Assembly: GCA_001749745.1 (NCBI GenBank)
Contig: JWTM01000541.1
Coordinates: 1 to 64,000 of the forward strand
DNA length: 64,000 nucleotides
Direction of reading: 5' to 3'
DNA from: Candidatus Marispirochaeta associata
Lineage (GTDB): Bacteria > Spirochaetota > Spirochaetia > JC444 > Marispirochaetaceae
Part shown: positions 50,067 to 60,748 of the stretch, piece after piece
How the letters are laid out: every line of letters begins with the position of its first letter
Position numbering within the stretch: position 1 is the stretch's first letter
Program-made: the position numbers and the translations under genes
The notes under the pieces: generated by a model
Seen by the model: only the letters and a program-made list of their open reading frames with translations
Databases searched by the model: none
Told to the model about the DNA's origin: nothing

Positions 50067-50280
50067 CATCATCAACGCTCCTCTCATTGCATTAGTGAAG
50101 ATCTACCGCTTTGCTATCTCGCCCCTCTTTCCTCCCCGCTGTCGATTCTATCCCACCTGCTCGGCCTATACCCTGGAGGCTCTCAAGAAGCACGGTCCGT
50201 TTAAGGGACTGGGTCTTTCGGTCAAGCGCATTTTAAAGTGCCACCCTTTTCATCCGGGCGGGCACGATCCGGTTCCATAA
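50053..50280 (+). CDS. yidD: membrane protein insertion efficiency factor YidD
   Basis: About 75 residues with the YidD core INAPLIALVKIYRFAISPLFPPRCRFYPTCSAYTLEALKKHG and a conserved CHPFHPGGHDPVP end. It overlaps rnpA by 14 bp; start 50053 or 50059. It assists YidC, encoded next. Confidence 0.94.
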   Translation: MRMRDIINAPLIALVKIYRFAISPLFPPRCRFYPTCSAYTLEALKKHGPFKGLGLSVKRILKCHPFHPGGHDPVP

Positions 50281-50319
50281 TCTACAAACTGCTGATGTTC
50301 CGGTCCATGAGGAGTTAAA

Positions 50320-52071
50320 ATGGACAAGAACACCCTCTTAGCGGTGGTATTATCGGTCGTTGTCATCTCCGTCGGTTTTACCGTCCAGAGCGTCTTTTTT
50401 CCCCCCGAAATACCAGACGAGAGCACGGTAGTCGCCGCCGAAGCCCAAGAGGATGCGGCCGCACCGGCGGAAAGCCAGGAAGCCGCACCGGAAACGGCGG
50501 TTACCGGGGTTCAGCAGGTCACCAATGTCGGCGCTGCAGCGGACGAATCCCTGACCGAAGAGCAGATTACCCTCGAGACCGATATCTTTATCGCCACCTT
50601 CTCCAACCGGGGCGGCGTCTTGGAATCGATGAAGCTCAAGGAGCACGAGGAGAACGGCGAGCCTCTGGAGATCGTCTACCAGCGCGATAGCTCTGATGTG
50701 GCCTTCAATCTCCACTTCGGCGGTCCCGACCGGGAGCCGGTGGACGACCTCTTCCGGGTAATCCGCTTAAGCGGCTCGAGCCTGCGCTTCGAGCAGGAGT
50801 TCACCTACCGGGATTCCTCCGGGAATCAGGTACCCTTTACCCTGCAGAAGACCTACATCTTCCAGCCCGAGGACTATCTCTTCGAGCTCGAGGTGACGAT
50901 CATCAACAGCGTTAATCAGGCCCCGGCCCTCGATAACGACGGCTTCGCCTACACCCTGACCTACGGACCCCAGGTCGGTCCCGGCTTCGACAGCCTCGAC
51001 GGCCGCCGGGAGTACCGCCGCTTCTACTCCTACGACGGCAGCAAGCGTTCCACGGTCAAGATACCCAAGGAAGGCTACTCTACCACCAACGAGCGGCTGG
51101 TCTGGGCGGCACTGGCAGGCAAATACTTCACCGTTATCGCCGTACCCGATGCGACCCCCTACTCCTTTACCTTCTCCACTCGTCCCATCAATGGACTGGA
51201 GGAGACCGGGAAGATGCACTTCTCCCGGCCGGTAATCAAGAGTTCCCGCAACACCGATACCTTCCAGTTCTACTTCGGTCCCAAGACCGCCCGGATTCTG
51301 GAGCAGTACAACGATGCCGAGAAGAACGGATTCGGGGTTCGGGACCTCGATCTGGATGAGGTGATCGACCAGGGACGGATCCTCGGCTGGCTCGAGAATA
51401 TCCTCAAGTTCATTCTGGTAACCTTCTACAAGGTGGTGCCCAATTACGGAGTGGCCATCATCCTGTTGACGATTTTCATCAAGATCATTCTCTTTCCGAT
51501 TACCCATAAGAGCTACGAATCGACTAGCAAGATGCAGGCGGTCAGTCCCAAGGTCAATGAACTGCGGGAGAAGTACAAGGATAATCCCAACAAGATGAAC
51601 GCCGAGATGGCCGCCCTCTACAAGAAGGAAGGGGTCAATCCGATGGGCGGCTGTCTGCCGATGCTTCTGCAGATGCCGATCTTCATCGCCCTCTACGGTC
51701 TCTTGAATAAGCACTTCGACCTGCGGGGCGCGGTCTTTATCGAGGGCTGGATCAACGACCTCTCGGCTCCGGAGACAATCTTCAGTCTTCCCTTTACGAT
51801 TCCGATCTTAGGCTGGACGGAGATTCACCTCCTGCCCTTCCTCTTTGTGGGAACCCAGCTGATCTCATCCAAATTCATGAGCGCCGGAGCCGGGGCGAGC
51901 AACAGTCAGATGAAGATGATGACCTACATGATGCCGATCATGTTCTTCTTCATCCTCTACGAAATGCCGTCGGGACTGCTCCTCTACTGGACGGTCACCA
52001 ACGTACTGACCACCGCCCAGCAGTGGTACATCTCACGACACGCGAAATCTAAGCAGAAGGAAGCCACCTAG
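50320..52071 (+). CDS. yidC: membrane protein insertase YidC
   Basis: A 583-residue insertase. It has an N-terminal membrane segment (4-24), a Glu/Ala-rich linker, the large periplasmic beta-sandwich domain (about 85-330), and the conserved five-helix core with NYGVAIILLTIFIKIILFPITHKSYESTSKMQAVSPK and the C-terminal IMFFFILYEMPSGLLLYWTVTNVLTTAQQ. It inserts membrane proteins with or without SecYEG. Confidence 0.97.
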   Translation: MDKNTLLAVVLSVVVISVGFTVQSVFFPPEIPDESTVVAAEAQEDAAAPAESQEAAPETAVTGVQQVTNVGAAADESLTEEQITLETDIFIATFSNRGGVLESMKLKEHEENGEPLEIVYQRDSSDVAFNLHFGGPDREPVDDLFRVIRLSGSSLRFEQEFTYRDSSGNQVPFTLQKTYIFQPEDYLFELEVTIINSVNQAPALDNDGFAYTLTYGPQVGPGFDSLDGRREYRRFYSYDGSKRSTVKIPKEGYSTTNERLVWAALAGKYFTVIAVPDATPYSFTFSTRPINGLEETGKMHFSRPVIKSSRNTDTFQFYFGPKTARILEQYNDAEKNGFGVRDLDLDEVIDQGRILGWLENILKFILVTFYKVVPNYGVAIILLTIFIKIILFPITHKSYESTSKMQAVSPKVNELREKYKDNPNKMNAEMAALYKKEGVNPMGGCLPMLLQMPIFIALYGLLNKHFDLRGAVFIEGWINDLSAPETIFSLPFTIPILGWTEIHLLPFLFVGTQLISSKFMSAGAGASNSQMKMMTYMMPIMFFFILYEMPSGLLLYWTVTNVLTTAQQWYISRHAKSKQKEAT

Positions 52072-52112
52072 TCGGAAACCCGGCGGGCGGCGCTCCTTAC
52101 AGGAGTATAGAA

Positions 52113-52760
52113 ATGATAAAAGAATTCGAGGGTAAAAGTGAGCAGGAGGCTATCGATAAAGCCATAGCCGACCTCAACCTCGACCGGGAGGAGTTCGATG
52201 TCGAAATCGTCGAGTCTTCCCGGCGCAGCCTCTTCCGCAAGGGGCCGGTCAAGATCCGGGTCCATATCTCGGAGGAGGATCTGGAGGATGAAGCTCCCTC
52301 CGTTCCGGCTGAAGGCCAGGAGGAGGAGCTGATCCAGTTTATGACCGGCTTGATGGAGAAGATGGGTTTTCCCGGCACCGTTTCGGTGAGCGACAGGGAG
52401 CCTCGGAAAACGATCCTGAAGATCGATTCGGACCATACCGGGATCCTGATCGGGCGCAAGGGTAAGAATCTGGACGCCATCCAGGTGCTGGTGAACGTCT
52501 TCGCCTCGAAGATCGGCTTCCCCAACCGGGTAGTGGTCGATGCGGAGAACTACCGCAGCCGCCGGGAGGAGAACCTGGTGCGCATGGCCCGTAAGTCCGC
52601 TGACCAGGTACGGCGCAACCACGATTCCCGGCTCTTAGAACCGATGAATCCCTTCGAGCGGCGCATCATTCACACCACCTTGAACGATATGGACGATATC
52701 ATCACCAAGAGCGAGGGTGAGGGACTCTTCAAGCAGGTGCGGATCATCTACCGCGGTTAG
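52113..52760 (+). CDS. jag: Jag/KhpB RNA-binding protein
   Basis: A 215-residue protein with Jag_N domain (IKEFEGKSEQEAIDKAIADLNL), a KH domain (GILIGRKGKNLDAIQVLVNVFAS) and an R3H domain (MNPFERRIIHTTLND). The conserved rpmH-rnpA-yidD-yidC-jag order supports the call. A terminator follows. Confidence 0.95.
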   Translation: MIKEFEGKSEQEAIDKAIADLNLDREEFDVEIVESSRRSLFRKGPVKIRVHISEEDLEDEAPSVPAEGQEEELIQFMTGLMEKMGFPGTVSVSDREPRKTILKIDSDHTGILIGRKGKNLDAIQVLVNVFASKIGFPNRVVVDAENYRSRREENLVRMARKSADQVRRNHDSRLLEPMNPFERRIIHTTLNDMDDIITKSEGEGLFKQVRIIYRG

Positions 52761-52791
52761 CAACAAGTCGTTACAGCAATTGTAGATAAGT

Positions 52792-52990
52792 TGTGGATAA
52801 GTGGCGGGCCCATCCGTGCGGCCCGCTTTTCTTGTTATAAAAACCGGGATGTCAAACTTGCAACGCAGTTTTCTTACCGGATCTGTATATTATTACGGCC
52901 CTGTGTCGGGCTGGAACCCGCTTTCTAACCGAAATCTCATCGAACAGGCCTTGCACATATCCGCCCTTTTTCTTCTCCCCTTGTGGATAA
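52792..52990. promoter_or_regulatory. extra DnaA boxes between jag and ahcY
   Basis: Perfect TGTGGATAA boxes occur at 52792-52800 and 52982-52990. A one-mismatch TGTAGATAA sits just before the first. The 336-bp gap (52761-53096) otherwise holds the jag terminator and presumably the ahcY promoter; no riboswitch is recognised. Confidence 0.55.
52804..52833 (+). terminator. terminator of the rnpA-yidC-jag transcript
   Basis: GCGGGCC and GGCCCGC form a 7-bp GC stem with a 9-nt loop followed by TTTTCTTG. Confidence 0.8.
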
Positions 52991-53096
52991 GGTGTGAAAA
53001 AGAGTTCCAAGTCTTGAGAAGAGAACGAAAATGTACGATATTTCAGAAACGCTATCGATAAACAATCAATCACGATACCCTGATTCAGGAGCAACT

Positions 53097-54521
<1,425 letters not shown>

Positions 54522-54534
54522 TCAAGGAGCTAGC

Positions 54535-55704
54535 ATGTCAAACACTAGTCGCTATCTTTTTACCTCGGAGAGCGTCTCCGAGGGACATCCCGACAAGCTC
54601 GCCGACCAGGTATCCGACGCGGTCCTCGACGCTTGTCTCTCCGGGGATCCGCAATCCCGGGTCGCCTGCGAAACCTTCACCACCACCGGCATGGTCTTGG
54701 TCGGCGGCGAGATTACCACCGAGACCTACGTCGATATTCAAGAGATCGCCCGGGGGGTCGCCAAGTCGATCGGCTACGACAAGCCCGAGTACGGCCTCGA
54801 TTACGAGTCGATGGCGGTCATCAGCACCATTCACAGTCAGAGCCCCGATATCTCTCAGGGCGTCTCCGGTACCGGCCTCTTCGAAGGGGAGCAGGGGGCC
54901 GGCGACCAGGGGATGATGTTCGGCTTCGCCTGCTCCGAGACCGAGGAGCTGATGCCGGCCCCGATCTCCTGGGCCCACAAGATCCTGCGTCATGCGGCCG
55001 ACGTGCGTAAGAACGGCAAGCTCACTTGGCTCAGGCCCGACTCGAAGAGTCAGGTCACCGTCGAATATAAGGGGCATACCCCCAAACGGATCGATACCGT
55101 GGTCGTGAGCCATCAGCACGACGAGAACATCGGTTATGAGGAACTTAAAAAAGAGATTATCGCCAAGATCATTAAGCCCGTTCTCGAGCCGACCGGTCTT
55201 TTAAGCGACGATACCAAGTACTTTATCAATCCCACCGGCCGCTTCGTGATCGGCGGACCCCACGGCGACGCGGGGCTGACCGGTCGCAAGATCATCGTCG
55301 ACACCTACGGCGGTATGGGTCGCCACGGGGGCGGCGCCTTCTCCGGGAAGGATCCGAGTAAGGTTGACCGTTCCGCCGCCTACATGGCCCGCTACGTGGC
55401 CAAGAACGTGGTTGCCGCCGGTCTCTGCGAGCGCTGCGAGGTGCAGCTCTCCTACGCTATCGGGGTACCCTATCCGGTGAGCGTCATGGTCGACGCCTTC
55501 GGTACCGAGAAGGTAGAGGTAGCCAAGATCGAGAAGGCGATCAACGAGGTCTTCGACCTGAAGCCCGCGGGCATCGTCACAACCCTGGATCTCCTGAAGC
55601 CGATCTACCAGAAGACCGCCGCCTACGGCCACTTCGGCCGCAGCGAGTTCCCCTGGGAGAAGACCGACAAGGTTCAGGATCTAAAGACCGCCTGCGGCGT
55701 CTAG
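54535..55704 (+). CDS. metK: S-adenosylmethionine synthetase
   Basis: A 389-residue MetK with SEGHPDKLADQVSDAVLD (ATP/methionine site), GEQGAGDQGMMFGFA and GGPHGDAGLTGRKIIVDTYGG. It makes SAM from methionine and ATP. It lies 13 bp after ahcY; the two cover use and recycling of the methyl donor. Confidence 0.98.
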   Translation: MSNTSRYLFTSESVSEGHPDKLADQVSDAVLDACLSGDPQSRVACETFTTTGMVLVGGEITTETYVDIQEIARGVAKSIGYDKPEYGLDYESMAVISTIHSQSPDISQGVSGTGLFEGEQGAGDQGMMFGFACSETEELMPAPISWAHKILRHAADVRKNGKLTWLRPDSKSQVTVEYKGHTPKRIDTVVVSHQHDENIGYEELKKEIIAKIIKPVLEPTGLLSDDTKYFINPTGRFVIGGPHGDAGLTGRKIIVDTYGGMGRHGGGAFSGKDPSKVDRSAAYMARYVAKNVVAAGLCERCEVQLSYAIGVPYPVSVMVDAFGTEKVEVAKIEKAINEVFDLKPAGIVTTLDLLKPIYQKTAAYGHFGRSEFPWEKTDKVQDLKTACGV

Positions 55705-55728
55705 GTCTAAACGCTATCTACAATGAGA

Positions 55729-55758
55729 GGCCCTCCCGTGCGGGAGGGTCGTTTTTTT
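55729..55758 (+). terminator. terminator after metK
   Basis: CCCTCCCG-TG-CGGGAGGG followed by TCG and seven T. It overlaps the 3' end of the convergent kinase gene. Confidence 0.9.
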
Positions 55759-56758
55759 AGGCGCCGACGAAATTCCAGGCCCCGGCTTCGAGTTGGGCCT
55801 TGACGATGGCGAACTCCTCTTCGGAGAACTGGGCTCCTTTGACGGTGACGATGCGACTTGCAAGCCAGGAGGCGCACAAGCCCGCCTCCCGGGGACCGAA
55901 GCCGCGGTTTAGGCCGTAGAGGTAGCCCGCGGCGTACATATCGCCCGCGCCGGTGGAGTCGACCGCCTTGACCCGGTTGACCGGAATCCTGAACTCCCCC
56001 TCCGGGGAGCGTACCACCGAGCCGCGACTGCCGTCCTTGATCACCACCGTCCGACAGAGTTCATCGGCCTGATCGATGCAGGCCTCCAGGCTCTCCTCGT
56101 CGAAGAGGATTGAGGCCTCCTCCCGGTTGGCGAAGAGAATCGAGGCGTGGTTCAGGATCAGCGTGCGAAATTCCTCACGATTGCGGTTGACCGCGAAGGG
56201 ATCGGCCGCATCGAAGACGATCTGCGTCCCCGCCTCTTCGGCCGCCTTGATTGCCGCTAACACCGCCTCTTTCTGATCCTCCGTATCCCACATATAGCCG
56301 GTAAAGTAGAAGTAATCCGCCTTCCGGACCATGTCGAGGTCGAGGTCGGCCAGGCTGTACTCCCGGTTGGCCCCGAGAAAGGTGTTCATCGTCCGTTCGG
56401 TGTCGGGGGTGATCAGGATTATGCTCGAACCGGTGGGCTGGCTTCCCCGACTCAAGGAGGAGGCGGCCGAAAGTCCGGCGAGTTGCTTCACATACTCGTC
56501 CCCCTCCTTGTCGCTCCCCACCTTGCCGCCGAAGGCCGCCTGAGCCCCCAGATGAGAGAGGGCGATAATCGTGTTGGGGCAGGAGCCGCCGCAGCGGTAC
56601 TCCACCGGACGGGAATCGAGGTAGGTAAGGATCCGCTCCCGCTCGTCGGTATCGATCAGGTGCATCGTCCCCTTGGCTAGGCCGAGTTGAGCGATGTCGT
56701 CGTCGTTTACCTGCAGCAGGATATCAATTAAGGGGTTTCCGATGCCGTAAATCTTCAT
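55757..56758 (-). CDS. adenosine kinase-like PfkB-family kinase
   Basis: A 333-residue ribokinase-fold sugar/nucleoside kinase: N-terminal GIGNPLIDILLQVND, GGSCPNTIIALSHLGAQAAFGGKVG and the catalytic DSTGAGDMYAAGYLYG (Asp as base). The pattern matches the adenosine kinase branch. With ahcY and metK next door, phosphorylation of adenosine released from SAH is a reasonable role, by inference. It converges on metK. Confidence 0.85.
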   Translation of the reverse strand: MKIYGIGNPLIDILLQVNDDDIAQLGLAKGTMHLIDTDERERILTYLDSRPVEYRCGGSCPNTIIALSHLGAQAAFGGKVGSDKEGDEYVKQLAGLSAASSLSRGSQPTGSSIILITPDTERTMNTFLGANREYSLADLDLDMVRKADYFYFTGYMWDTEDQKEAVLAAIKAAEEAGTQIVFDAADPFAVNRNREEFRTLILNHASILFANREEASILFDEESLEACIDQADELCRTVVIKDGSRGSVVRSPEGEFRIPVNRVKAVDSTGAGDMYAAGYLYGLNRGFGPREAGLCASWLASRIVTVKGAQFSEEEFAIVKAQLEAGAWNFVGA

Positions 56759-56891
56759 GGCTTCTCCGGCGTATCAAGGCTTGGGGTCGCAAACGGGATA
56801 AAGTATAGAGAAATGGAGAGGGAAAGGAAAGCGATCGGAACTAATAGGATTATCGTCAGATGAATTATAATTACTTTCTGCTCCCAGGCTA

Positions 56892-56937
56892 TTGATAAAA
56901 AGATTCCATGTGTTAGTATTGTTCGTAGATTGAACAA
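56892..56937 (+). promoter_or_regulatory. promoter with palindromic operator upstream of the wHTH gene
   Basis: TTGATA (56892-56897) and TAGTAT (56914-56919) are 16 bp apart. Overlapping and following the -10 box, TTGTTC and GAACAA (56919-56937) form a perfect 6-bp palindrome with a 7-bp spacer. A self-regulatory operator for the downstream winged-helix protein is plausible. The gap 56759-57095 contains nothing else recognisable. Confidence 0.5.
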
Positions 56938-57095
56938 CAATCGACCCCGAACATACTCTTCCGTTGCACCGGCAGTCTGTTCCGGCGGCGCCGAGGGCGC
57001 GAAAGAGGCAGCTTTCTCTATCTGTTTTCTGCAGGCGTTTTTTGAAAAACGTGGAGCTGTAAACGGAAGAGCTCTATCTACCTACCCATACGACC

Positions 57096-57614
57096 GTGAA
57101 CTCCGAAGAAAAAGAACTGGAAATCCTGGAAAACATCTATAAATCCTCAACTCCCATACGCCAGCGCGACCTGGCCGAGGTAGTGGGTCTCTCGTTGGGG
57201 ATGACCAATTCGATTCTGAAGCGGCTGGTCAACAAGGGTTTCTTGAAGATCAAGAAGGTCAATAACCGCAATATCCGCTATGTGGTCTCCGCGGCGGGGA
57301 TCGAGGCGATCAGCAAGAAGAGCTATCGCTATTTTAAACGGACAATCAAGAACGTGGTCTTCTATAAAGAGGCGATCGATCAGCTGATTGCCGAGGGGAA
57401 GCTGCAGGGATTCGACGGCGTCTATTTGAAGGGTAAGAGCGACCTCGATTTCATCGTCGAGCACAGCTGCCGCAAGCAGGGCGTCGAGTTTGTGCTTAAT
57501 CCCGGGGAGTTCGGCGGCAAGGCCTATACCCTCTATGCGGAAAACATTCAGCCCGAAAAGGAGCCGTCCGACGGCAGCGCCTATCTGCAGGAGCTCTTGA
57601 TCGCCGCGCGTTGA
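57096..57614 (+). CDS. winged helix-turn-helix transcriptional regulator
   Basis: A 172-residue protein. The first 75 residues form a MarR-like winged helix (TPIRQRDLAEVVGLSLGMTNSILKRLVNKGFLKIKKV) with a C-terminal domain of unknown ligand (FKRTIKNVVFYKEAIDQLI). GTG start at 57096 without a clear ribosome-binding site; no alternative start exists in frame. A possible target is the palindrome at 56919-56937. Confidence 0.8.
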   Translation: MNSEEKELEILENIYKSSTPIRQRDLAEVVGLSLGMTNSILKRLVNKGFLKIKKVNNRNIRYVVSAAGIEAISKKSYRYFKRTIKNVVFYKEAIDQLIAEGKLQGFDGVYLKGKSDLDFIVEHSCRKQGVEFVLNPGEFGGKAYTLYAENIQPEKEPSDGSAYLQELLIAAR

Positions 57615-57691
57615 GCAGGGAGAGGGGCAACCACGGAAGGCAAGCTCCTAATCCTTCCCATCCTGTGTATTTACCAAATTAAGGAGACCAC

Positions 57692-58579
57692 GTGCCCTTA
57701 CCGGGAAAGCAGCGGGAGCATCATCCCAGCATCAGTTTTGAGTTTTTTCCTCCCAAGACGGAGAAGGGGTTTACCAAGCTTAAGGAGCGGATCAAGAACG
57801 ACTTTGTCCCCTTAAAGCCCTCCTATGTGTCGATCACCTATGGGGCCGGCGGCGGAACCCGGGATCTGACCAAGCAGACCCTGCTCGCCATAAAGAAGGA
57901 GACGGGACTTCCGGTTGTCTCCCACCTTACCTGCGTCGGGAACGTACGGGACGAGATAAGGACGATCCTCGAGGATTACCGCAGCGCCGGCATCCACAAT
58001 GTGCTGGCCCTCCGGGGCGATCCGCCCAAGGGCAGTCCGCCGGTGTTGCCGAATCCGGACGGCTTTGCCTATGCCGCCGATCTGGTGAGGTTTATCAAGG
58101 AGTATGACTCCTCCTTTAACGTCGGGGTAGCGGGGTTCCCCGAAGGGCATCCGGCCACCCCCAACCGGCTGGTGGAGATGGATCACCTAAAAGAAAAGGT
58201 CGACGCGGGGGCGGACTATATCTGCACCCAGCTCTTCTTCGATAACAACGACTTCTTCGACTTTAAAGAGCGCTGCCTTCTTTCAGGCATAACCGTACCG
58301 GTAATCGCCGGAATCATGCCGGTGGTTAGCCGAAACAACCTGCAGCGTATGGCTGAGCTGAGCCCGGGAACCCGCTTCCCGGCGGGGCTCCTGAAGAGCG
58401 TCTCCCGCGCCCGGAGCGATGAGCAGGTGGAGCAGATCGGCATCCACTGGGCGGCCCAGCAGGTGATGGAACTCTTGGCCGCGGATACGGCGGGCGTCCA
58501 CTTTTATACTCTCAATCAGTCCCGGGCGACCCGGGAGATCTACCGCTCCCTCGGAATCGACGATTCGGAGCAGTTGTAA
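57692..58579 (+). CDS. metF: methylenetetrahydrofolate reductase
   Basis: A 295-residue MetF-type TIM barrel: ISFEFFPPKTEKGF, YVSITYGAGGGTRD, VSHLTCVG, NVLALRGDPP and TQLFFDNNDFF. It reduces methylene-THF to methyl-THF, which feeds homocysteine remethylation. GTG at 57692 follows AAGGAG. It completes the nearby methyl-cycle set (ahcY, metK). Confidence 0.95.
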   Translation: MPLPGKQREHHPSISFEFFPPKTEKGFTKLKERIKNDFVPLKPSYVSITYGAGGGTRDLTKQTLLAIKKETGLPVVSHLTCVGNVRDEIRTILEDYRSAGIHNVLALRGDPPKGSPPVLPNPDGFAYAADLVRFIKEYDSSFNVGVAGFPEGHPATPNRLVEMDHLKEKVDAGADYICTQLFFDNNDFFDFKERCLLSGITVPVIAGIMPVVSRNNLQRMAELSPGTRFPAGLLKSVSRARSDEQVEQIGIHWAAQQVMELLAADTAGVHFYTLNQSRATREIYRSLGIDDSEQL

Positions 58580-58627
58580 TAATCGACCTATCATAGCCTG
58601 TCCCCAGATAGGATGAGGAGGATATCG

Positions 58628-59167
58628 ATGGCTAAACTGAAAAACGATTTGTTTCTGTTTGAAGCGCTGGAATTGCGCACACAGTATGATCGAAAAATTA
58701 CACTCCTAAAAAGCGTCCTAGGCACGTCCGAAAACAGCCGGGATATTTTCTCCGTACGATCCGAGATCGACAATAAAGAGTTCGACGACGATTTCGACCT
58801 CAAAAAGACCGAAGAGGAGTTGAAAAGCCTGGAAACCAGGCGGGTTAAACTGAATCAGGCCATCCAGGCCGTCAACTTTACCGAGACCCTCCCCTTCAAG
58901 GATTCAAGCATTCCCTTAGCGGAGGCGCTAGAGGTTCGCAAAGGCTTGCTGAACGATATAGAAGCCCTCAGTTCCAAAGTGAAGAAATCGGTGTTCAAGG
59001 AGATTGTTCACAAAGAGGAGCGGGACATCGTTCATCGCCCCCGGTACAGGTTCGGGGAAACGTACCGCGAATATGGTGAAAAGCTTGAGGATCTGCGCAC
59101 GCTGAATAGTACGATTCACCGGCTGAATCATTCGGTAACCGTATCCTTTAAGGACGAAGGTCTGTAA
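58628..59167 (+). CDS. DIP1984/septicolysin-family protein
   Basis: A 179-residue helical, charged protein. The pattern of LFEALELRTQYDRKI, LNQAIQAVNFTETL, LAEALEVRKGLLNDIEAL and LEDLRTLNSTIHRLNHSV fits the DIP1984 (septicolysin-like) family, predicted long antiparallel coiled coils of unknown function. Start 58628 has GAGGAGG 6 nt upstream. Confidence 0.65.
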   Translation: MAKLKNDLFLFEALELRTQYDRKITLLKSVLGTSENSRDIFSVRSEIDNKEFDDDFDLKKTEEELKSLETRRVKLNQAIQAVNFTETLPFKDSSIPLAEALEVRKGLLNDIEALSSKVKKSVFKEIVHKEERDIVHRPRYRFGETYREYGEKLEDLRTLNSTIHRLNHSVTVSFKDEGL

Positions 59168-59177
59168 TTTTTTGCGG

Positions 59178-59255
59178 AGACAGGGGAACAAGCGCAAAGC
59201 TGCCGCGAGGCAGTCTAGCCCGAAGCCCGATAGCGTAACTCGGGAGTGGTCAGAT
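59178..59255 (+). ncRNA. GC-rich structured element of unknown class
   Basis: In the 249-bp gap before the UDP-glucose dehydrogenase gene, CTGCC-GCGA-GGCAG (GNRA tetraloop) and CCCGA-TAGCGTAAC-TCGGG form two hairpins joined by GTCTAGCCCGAAG. A GCGCAAAGC just before the first hairpin recalls conserved bases of c-di-GMP riboswitches, but the full consensus is not met and I do not assign it. The rest of the gap (59256-59416) shows nothing definite. Confidence 0.3.
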
Positions 59256-59416
59256 CATGTTTCCACTATAAAGAAGAGTGATGGTAGGCAATGAACCTGC
59301 TATATTTACGATTTACTCTGTAGCAACTGACGCCTTACACGCCTACCCTTTACCTCTTACGCGACGGTTCCGCGTCTCCTTTTTTAGTTTCGAATTCATC
59401 AATAGAAGGAAATTTC

Positions 59417-60748
59417 ATGGCAGTCAATGTGTGCGTAGTAGGCACCGGATATGTAGGACTTATCGCCGCGGTCGGCCTGGCCGACTTCGGCAACAGCGTA
59501 ATCGGCGTCGATATAGACGGGAAAAAGGTCGAATCCCTCAACAAAGGGGTACCGACCATCTACGAGCCGGGCTGTGAGGAGTATCTAGGCCGCAATATTG
59601 AAGCCGGCCGCTTGAGCTTCTCAACCGATATCGGAAAATCGATCGCCGGGGCCGATGTGGTCTTTATCGCCGTGGGCACCCCGCCTAAGGCCGACGGGAG
59701 CGCCGATCTGCAGTATGTAGAGGCGGTAGCAAAATCGGTGGCCGAGAATATGCAGGGCTATACGGTGGTGGTTACCAAGTCGACCGTGCCGGTGGGGACC
59801 AACCGCTGGATCGCCTCTAGGATTTCAGCATTCAAGCCGGATGCTATAGAGGGCGAGGATTTCGACGTCGTCTCCAACCCGGAGTTCCTGCGCGAGGGCA
59901 AGGCGGTGCAGGACTTCTTCCACCCCGACCGGATCGTGATCGGTACCGGTTCTGATAAAGCGAAGGAGTTGATGGAGGAGCTATACCGGGCCCTCTACCT
60001 GATTCAGACCCCCTTCGTCTGGTGCTCCTTAGAGACCGCGGAGCTGATCAAGTACGCCTCCAACGCCTTTCTGGCGGTAAAGATCACCTTTATTAATCAG
60101 ATGGCCAACCTGGCCGAGGCGGTGGACGGGGATATCCACAAGATCGCCAAGGCGATGGGGATGGACGGCCGCATCAGTCCCAAGTTCCTCCACCCCGGTC
60201 CGGGCTACGGCGGAAGCTGCTTTCCCAAGGATACCAAGGCGGTGGTCGAGACCGGTAAAACCTTTGGGGTCGAGATGAGCCTGATCGACGCGGCGGTAAA
60301 GGCCAACGAGGCCCAGAAGGATCGCATGGTCGATAAGCTTACGGCCCTCTTCGAGGCGGCCGGTACCCCTGGCTTAGAAGGCAAGACGGTGGCGGTGCTG
60401 GGACTCGCCTTCAAGGCCGAGACCGACGATATCCGGGAGACCCCGGCCTTGAATCTTGTGGATAAGCTGTTGAAAGCCGGTGTAAAGGTGCAGGCCCACG
60501 ATCCGAAAGCGATGGAGAACTTCGCGGAAATCTACGAGGAGCCCCTCTACTGCGCTTCCGAGTTCGACGCGGTCAAGAACGCCGATGCAGTCGTAATCAT
60601 GACCGAGTGGAACATCTATCGCAATATCGATACCGACAGGCTCAAGAAGCTGATGACCGGCCGAATTATCCTCGATACCCGAAACGTCCTCGACATGGAG
60701 CGGGTCAAAGAGGCGGGCTTCCTCTATCAGGGAGTCGGCCGGGCATGA
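59417..60748 (+). CDS. ugd: UDP-glucose 6-dehydrogenase
   Basis: A 443-residue enzyme that oxidises UDP-glucose to UDP-glucuronate. It has an N-terminal NAD domain VVGTGYVGLIAAVGLADFG, VVTKSTVPVGT, SNPEFLREG and the catalytic cysteine in GPGYGGSCFPKDT. AAGGAA precedes the ATG. The stop overlaps the next start by 4 nt (ATGA), tying it to the glucuronokinase-like gene. Confidence 0.96.
   Translation: MAVNVCVVGTGYVGLIAAVGLADFGNSVIGVDIDGKKVESLNKGVPTIYEPGCEEYLGRNIEAGRLSFSTDIGKSIAGADVVFIAVGTPPKADGSADLQYVEAVAKSVAENMQGYTVVVTKSTVPVGTNRWIASRISAFKPDAIEGEDFDVVSNPEFLREGKAVQDFFHPDRIVIGTGSDKAKELMEELYRALYLIQTPFVWCSLETAELIKYASNAFLAVKITFINQMANLAEAVDGDIHKIAKAMGMDGRISPKFLHPGPGYGGSCFPKDTKAVVETGKTFGVEMSLIDAAVKANEAQKDRMVDKLTALFEAAGTPGLEGKTVAVLGLAFKAETDDIRETPALNLVDKLLKAGVKVQAHDPKAMENFAEIYEEPLYCASEFDAVKNADAVVIMTEWNIYRNIDTDRLKKLMTGRIILDTRNVLDMERVKEAGFLYQGVGRA

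Noticed and set aside
56930..57142. Small ORF before the wHTH gene
   Set aside because: No ribosome-binding site, overlaps the real gene in another frame and has no family resemblance.
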